Source: Chlorocebus sabaeus (lineage: Eukaryota; Chordata; Mammalia; Primates; Cercopithecidae). From it: a DNA stretch of 64,000 bases. This document shows positions 61,464 to 64,000 of this stretch, piece by piece (the stretch's first letter is position 1; every line of letters starts with the position of its first letter). Below the pieces are notes generated by a model. It was not told where the DNA came from, did no database searches, and saw nothing but the letters and a program-made list of their open reading frames with translations. Location of the stretch: contig NW_027327412.1 in NCBI RefSeq assembly GCF_047675955.1, positions 2,046,001 through 2,110,000 on the forward strand, written 5' to 3'. Both the position numbers and the translations under genes were made by a program.

Positions 61464-62790
61464 ACAGAGCAGTTTCTCAGAAAGCTTCTTTCCAGTTTTG
61501 AACGGAAGATATTTCCTTTTTCACCATAGCCCTCTATGGGCTTCCAAATATCCCTTTGCCAATTCCACAAGAACAGCCTTAGCGAAAGGCTTCTTGAAGG
61601 GAAAGATGTAACTCTGTGAGATGAATTAACAGAATACAGAGCAGTTTCTCAGAAAGCTTCTTTCCACTTTTGAACGGAAGATATTTCCTTTTTCACCATA
61701 GCCCTCTATGGGCTTCCAAATATCCCTTTGCCAATTCCACAAGAACAGCGTTAGCCAAAGGCTTCTTGAAGGGAAAGATGTAACTCTGTGACATGAATGA
61801 ACAGAACACAGAGCAGTTTCTCAGAAAGATTCTTTCCAGTTTTGAACGGAAGATATTTCCTTTTTCACCATAGCCCTCTATGGGCTTCCAAATATCCCTT
61901 TGCCAATTCCACAAGAACAGCCTTAGCGAACGGCTTCTTGAAGGGAAAGATGTAACTCTGTGAGATGAATTAACAGAACACAGAGCAGTTTCTCAGAAAG
62001 CTTCTTTCCAGTTTTGAACGGAGGATATTTCCTTTTTCACCATAGCCCTCTACGGGCTTCCAAATATCCCTTTGCCAATTCCACAAGAACAGCCTTAGCG
62101 AAAGGCTTCTTGAAGGGAAAGATGTAACTCTGTGAGATGAATTAACAGAACACAGAGCAGTTTCTCAGAAAGATTCTTTCCAGTTTTGAACGGAAGATAT
62201 TTCCTTTTTCACCATAGCCCTCTATGGGCTTCCAAATATCCCTTTGCCAATTCCACAAGAACAGCCTTAGCGAAAGGCTTCTTGAAGGGAAAGATGTAAC
62301 TCTGTGAGATGAATTAACAGAACACAGAGCAGTTTCTCAGAAAGCTTCTTTCCAGTTTTGAACGGAAGATATTTCCTTTTTCACCATAGCCCTCTATGGG
62401 CTTCCAAATATCCCTTTGCCAATTCCACAAGAACAGCCTTAGCGAAAGGCTTCTTGAAGGGAAAGATGTAATTCTGTGAGATGAATTAACAGAACACAGA
62501 GCAGTTTCTCAGAGAGCTTCTTTCCAGTTTTGAACGGAAGATATTTCCTTTTTCACCATAGCCCTCTATGGGCTTCCAAATATCCCTTTGCCAATTCCAC
62601 AAGAACAGCCTTAGCGAAAGGCTTCTTGAAGGGAAAGATGTAACTCTGTGAGATGAATGAATAGAACACAGAGCAGTTTCTCAAAAGCTTCTTTCCAGTT
62701 TTGAACGGAAAATATTTCCTTTTTCACCATAGCCCTCTATGGGCTTCCAAATATCCCTTTGCCAATTCCACAAGAACAGCCTTAGCGAAA
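61464..62790 (+). repeat. 14-monomer unit, copy 3, partial
   Basis: gaacggctt (61928), ggaggatat with ctacggg (62022-62055), aaagattc, gtaattctg (62468), cagagagctt (62512) and ctcaaaagc (62681) return, but only 1,890 bp (11 monomers minus two deletions) after copy 2. One extra near-consensus monomer sits between aaagattc and gtaattctg here. Private changes include gaatacagag, ccacttttg, gcgttagcc, gacatgaatgaac (61620-61800), gaatgaatag and ggaaaatattt. The order shows whole-monomer gains and losses relative to copies 1 and 2. Confidence 0.7.
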
Positions 62791-64000
62791 GGCTTCTTGA
62801 AGGGAAAGATGTAACTCTGTGAGATGAATTAACAGAACACAGAGCAGTTTCTCAGAAAGCTTCTTTCCAGTTTTGAACGGAAGATATTTCCTTTTTCACC
62901 ATAGCCCTCTATGGGCTTCCAAATATCCCTTTGCCAATTCCACAAGAACAGCCTTAGCGAAAGGCTTCTTGAAGGGAAAGATGTAACTCTGTGAGATGAA
63001 TTAACAGAACACAGAGCAGTTTCTCAGACAGCTTCTTTCCAGTTTTGAACGGAAGATATTTCCTTTTTCACCATAGCCCTCTATGGGCTTCCAAATATCC
63101 CTTTGCCAATTCCACAAGAACAGCCTTAGCGAAAGGCTTCTTGAAGGGAAAGATGTAACTCTGTGAGATGAATTAACAGAACACAGAGCAGTTTCTCAGA
63201 AAGCTTCTTTCCAGTTTTTAACGGAAGATATTTCCTTTTTCACCATAGCCCTCTATGGGCTTCCAAATATCCCTTTGCCAATTCCACAAGAACAGCCTTA
63301 GCGAAAGGCTTCTTGAAGGGAAAGATGTAACTCTGTGAGATGAATGAACAGAACACAGAGCAGTTTCTCAGAAAGCTTCTTTCCAGTTTTGAACGGAAGA
63401 TATTTCCTTTTTCACCATAGCCCTCTATGGGCTTCCAAATATCCCTTTGCCAATTCCACAAGAACAGCCTTAGCGAAAGGCTTCTTGAAGGGAAAGATGT
63501 AACTCTGTGAGATGAATGAACAGAACACAGAGCAGTTTCTCAGAAAGCTTCTTTCCAGTTTTGAACGGAAGATATTTCCTTTTTCACCATAGCCCTCTAT
63601 GGGCTTCCAAATATCCCTTTGCCAATTCCACAAGAACAGCCTTAGCGAAAGGCTTCTTGAAGGGAAAGATGTAAATCTGTGAGATGAATTCACAGAACAC
63701 AGAGCAGTTTCTCAGAAAGCTTCTTTCCAGTTTTGAACGGAAGATATTTCCTTTTTAACCATAGCCCTCTACGGGCTTCCAAATATCCCTTTGCCAATTC
63801 CACAAGAACAGCCTTAGCGAAAGGCTTCTTGAAGGGAAAGATGTAACTCTGTGAGATGAATTAACAGAACACAGAGCAGTTTCTCAGAAAGCTTCTTTCC
63901 AGTTTTGAACGGAAGATATTTCCTTTTTCACCATAGCCCTCTATGGGCTTCCAAATATCCCTTTGCCAATTCCACAAGAACAGCCTTAGCGAAAGGCTTC
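62791..64000 (+). repeat. Near-consensus alphoid monomers to the window edge
   Basis: About seven monomers with few variants: cagacagctt (63028), tttttaacgg (63217), two successive gaatgaac monomers (63343 and 63515), taaatctg with gaattcacag (63674-63695), and ttttaaccatag with ctacggg (63755-63775). The array runs off the right edge in mid-monomer. The gaattcacag variant is otherwise seen only near 27568. Confidence 0.8.

Larger units (their letters stand above)
1..64000 (+). repeat. Alpha satellite (alphoid) tandem array, 172-bp monomers
   Basis: The same 172-bp unit repeats head to tail from the first base to the last, about 372 times. All copies share one orientation and no unique sequence interrupts them. 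Monomers start at tccacaag (1, 173, 345, 517 and onward) and most differ from consensus at zero to three positions. The order of landmarks (ctctgtgagatgaatt, then ctcagaaagcttcttt, then ttcctttttcaccatag, then cttccaaatatccctttgcc) is recognisably primate alphoid. The family forms the DNA of primate centromeres, where CENP-A nucleosomes and the kinetochore assemble. Whether this stretch is the active core cannot be read from the sequence. A single-monomer 172-bp period with a HindIII site fits African green monkey alphoid DNA as I remember it, rather than the ~171-bp human families or the dimeric macaque and baboon repeat. The species call is an inference. Confidence 0.97.

Noticed and set aside
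27464..63693. Minus-strand open reading frames of 61-93 codons (for example 27464-27685, 33073-33258, 35206-35427 and 63412-63693)
   Set aside because: All are translations of the satellite itself. They appear where a variant such as gaatgaac or gaattcac removes the minus-strand TAA of the consensus; the 61- and 66-codon ones sit on near-consensus or cagattcctc monomers. Since 172 is not a multiple of three, each new monomer is read in another frame. Their near-identity reflects repeat homogenisation, and no promoter or gene context is present.
1..64000. CRISPR-like or bacterial repeat array
   Set aside because: The repeats are directly adjacent with no unique spacers, the 172-bp unit is far too long, and the sequence is recognisably primate alphoid.
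1..64000. CENP-B box
   Set aside because: Near candidates (tttcgtttttcacc at 33823, the cgaaag in each monomer, gaacgggagat in the gggag monomers, ctacgggc) each lack several required positions of nTTCGnnnnAnnCGGGn on both strands.
1..64000. Human alpha satellite or macaque/baboon alphoid
   Set aside because: Human families have a ~171-bp monomer with many different positions and A/B-type alternation. Macaque and baboon repeats are dimers of two diverged monomers, and no alternating two-monomer pattern is visible here. This rests on memory of the families, not on a search.

Overview
The whole 64 kb window is one uninterrupted head-to-tail array of alpha satellite (alphoid) DNA with a basic period of 172 bp, about 372 monomers, all in the same orientation. 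I see no gene, RNA gene, transposon, CRISPR array or unique-sequence island. The monomer carries the usual alphoid landmarks: a pJ-alpha-type box (ttcctttttcaccatag), an AAGCTT (HindIII) site in most copies, and no CENP-B box. From memory, this monomeric 172-bp HindIII repeat looks like the Old World monkey alphoid sequence classically described in African green monkey (Chlorocebus). Macaques and baboons instead have a ~340-bp dimeric unit. The window is therefore most likely centromeric DNA of Chlorocebus or a close cercopithecin relative; the species call is an inference.

Single-base and 1-bp indel variants mark individual monomers and show a second layer of organisation: large, nearly identical multi-monomer repeats. 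(1) 1-4126: a leading 24-monomer segment. (2) 4127-15470: an 11,344-bp, 66-monomer composite of three related blocks (B 19, C 19 and D 28 monomers). It repeats in tandem from 15471 and stays almost identical until about 24,550. Block D ends in a tandem 1,202-bp (7-monomer) duplication at 13067-15470. (3) 24411-25442: a 516-bp (3-monomer) tandem duplication, where the second composite copy departs from the first. (4) 28195-30946: a 1,376-bp (8-monomer) tandem duplication; part of it recurs at about 55.4-56.3 kb. (5) 33183 to about 51.9 kb: three tandem copies of a ~6.2-6.4 kb unit (37, 36 and 36 monomers). (6) About 56.7-62.8 kb: a 2,407-bp (14-monomer) unit, a second copy, and a shortened 11-monomer spacing to a third partial copy. 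The intervening stretches (25.4-28.2, 30.9-33.2, 51.9-55.4 and 62.8-64.0 kb) are near-consensus monomers.

The array falls into two variant domains. The left ~27 kb is rich in 'atcattttgcc' and 'agctgtaac' monomers and has no 'gaatgaac' monomers. To the right, 'gaatgaac' monomers appear and 'atcattttgcc' becomes rare. Short minus-strand reading frames of 61-93 codons occur only where such variants remove a stop codon of the satellite; they are not genes. The points of interest are the nested multi-scale duplications in a satellite usually described as simply monomeric, and the four short inverted repeats per monomer in an array without CENP-B boxes.
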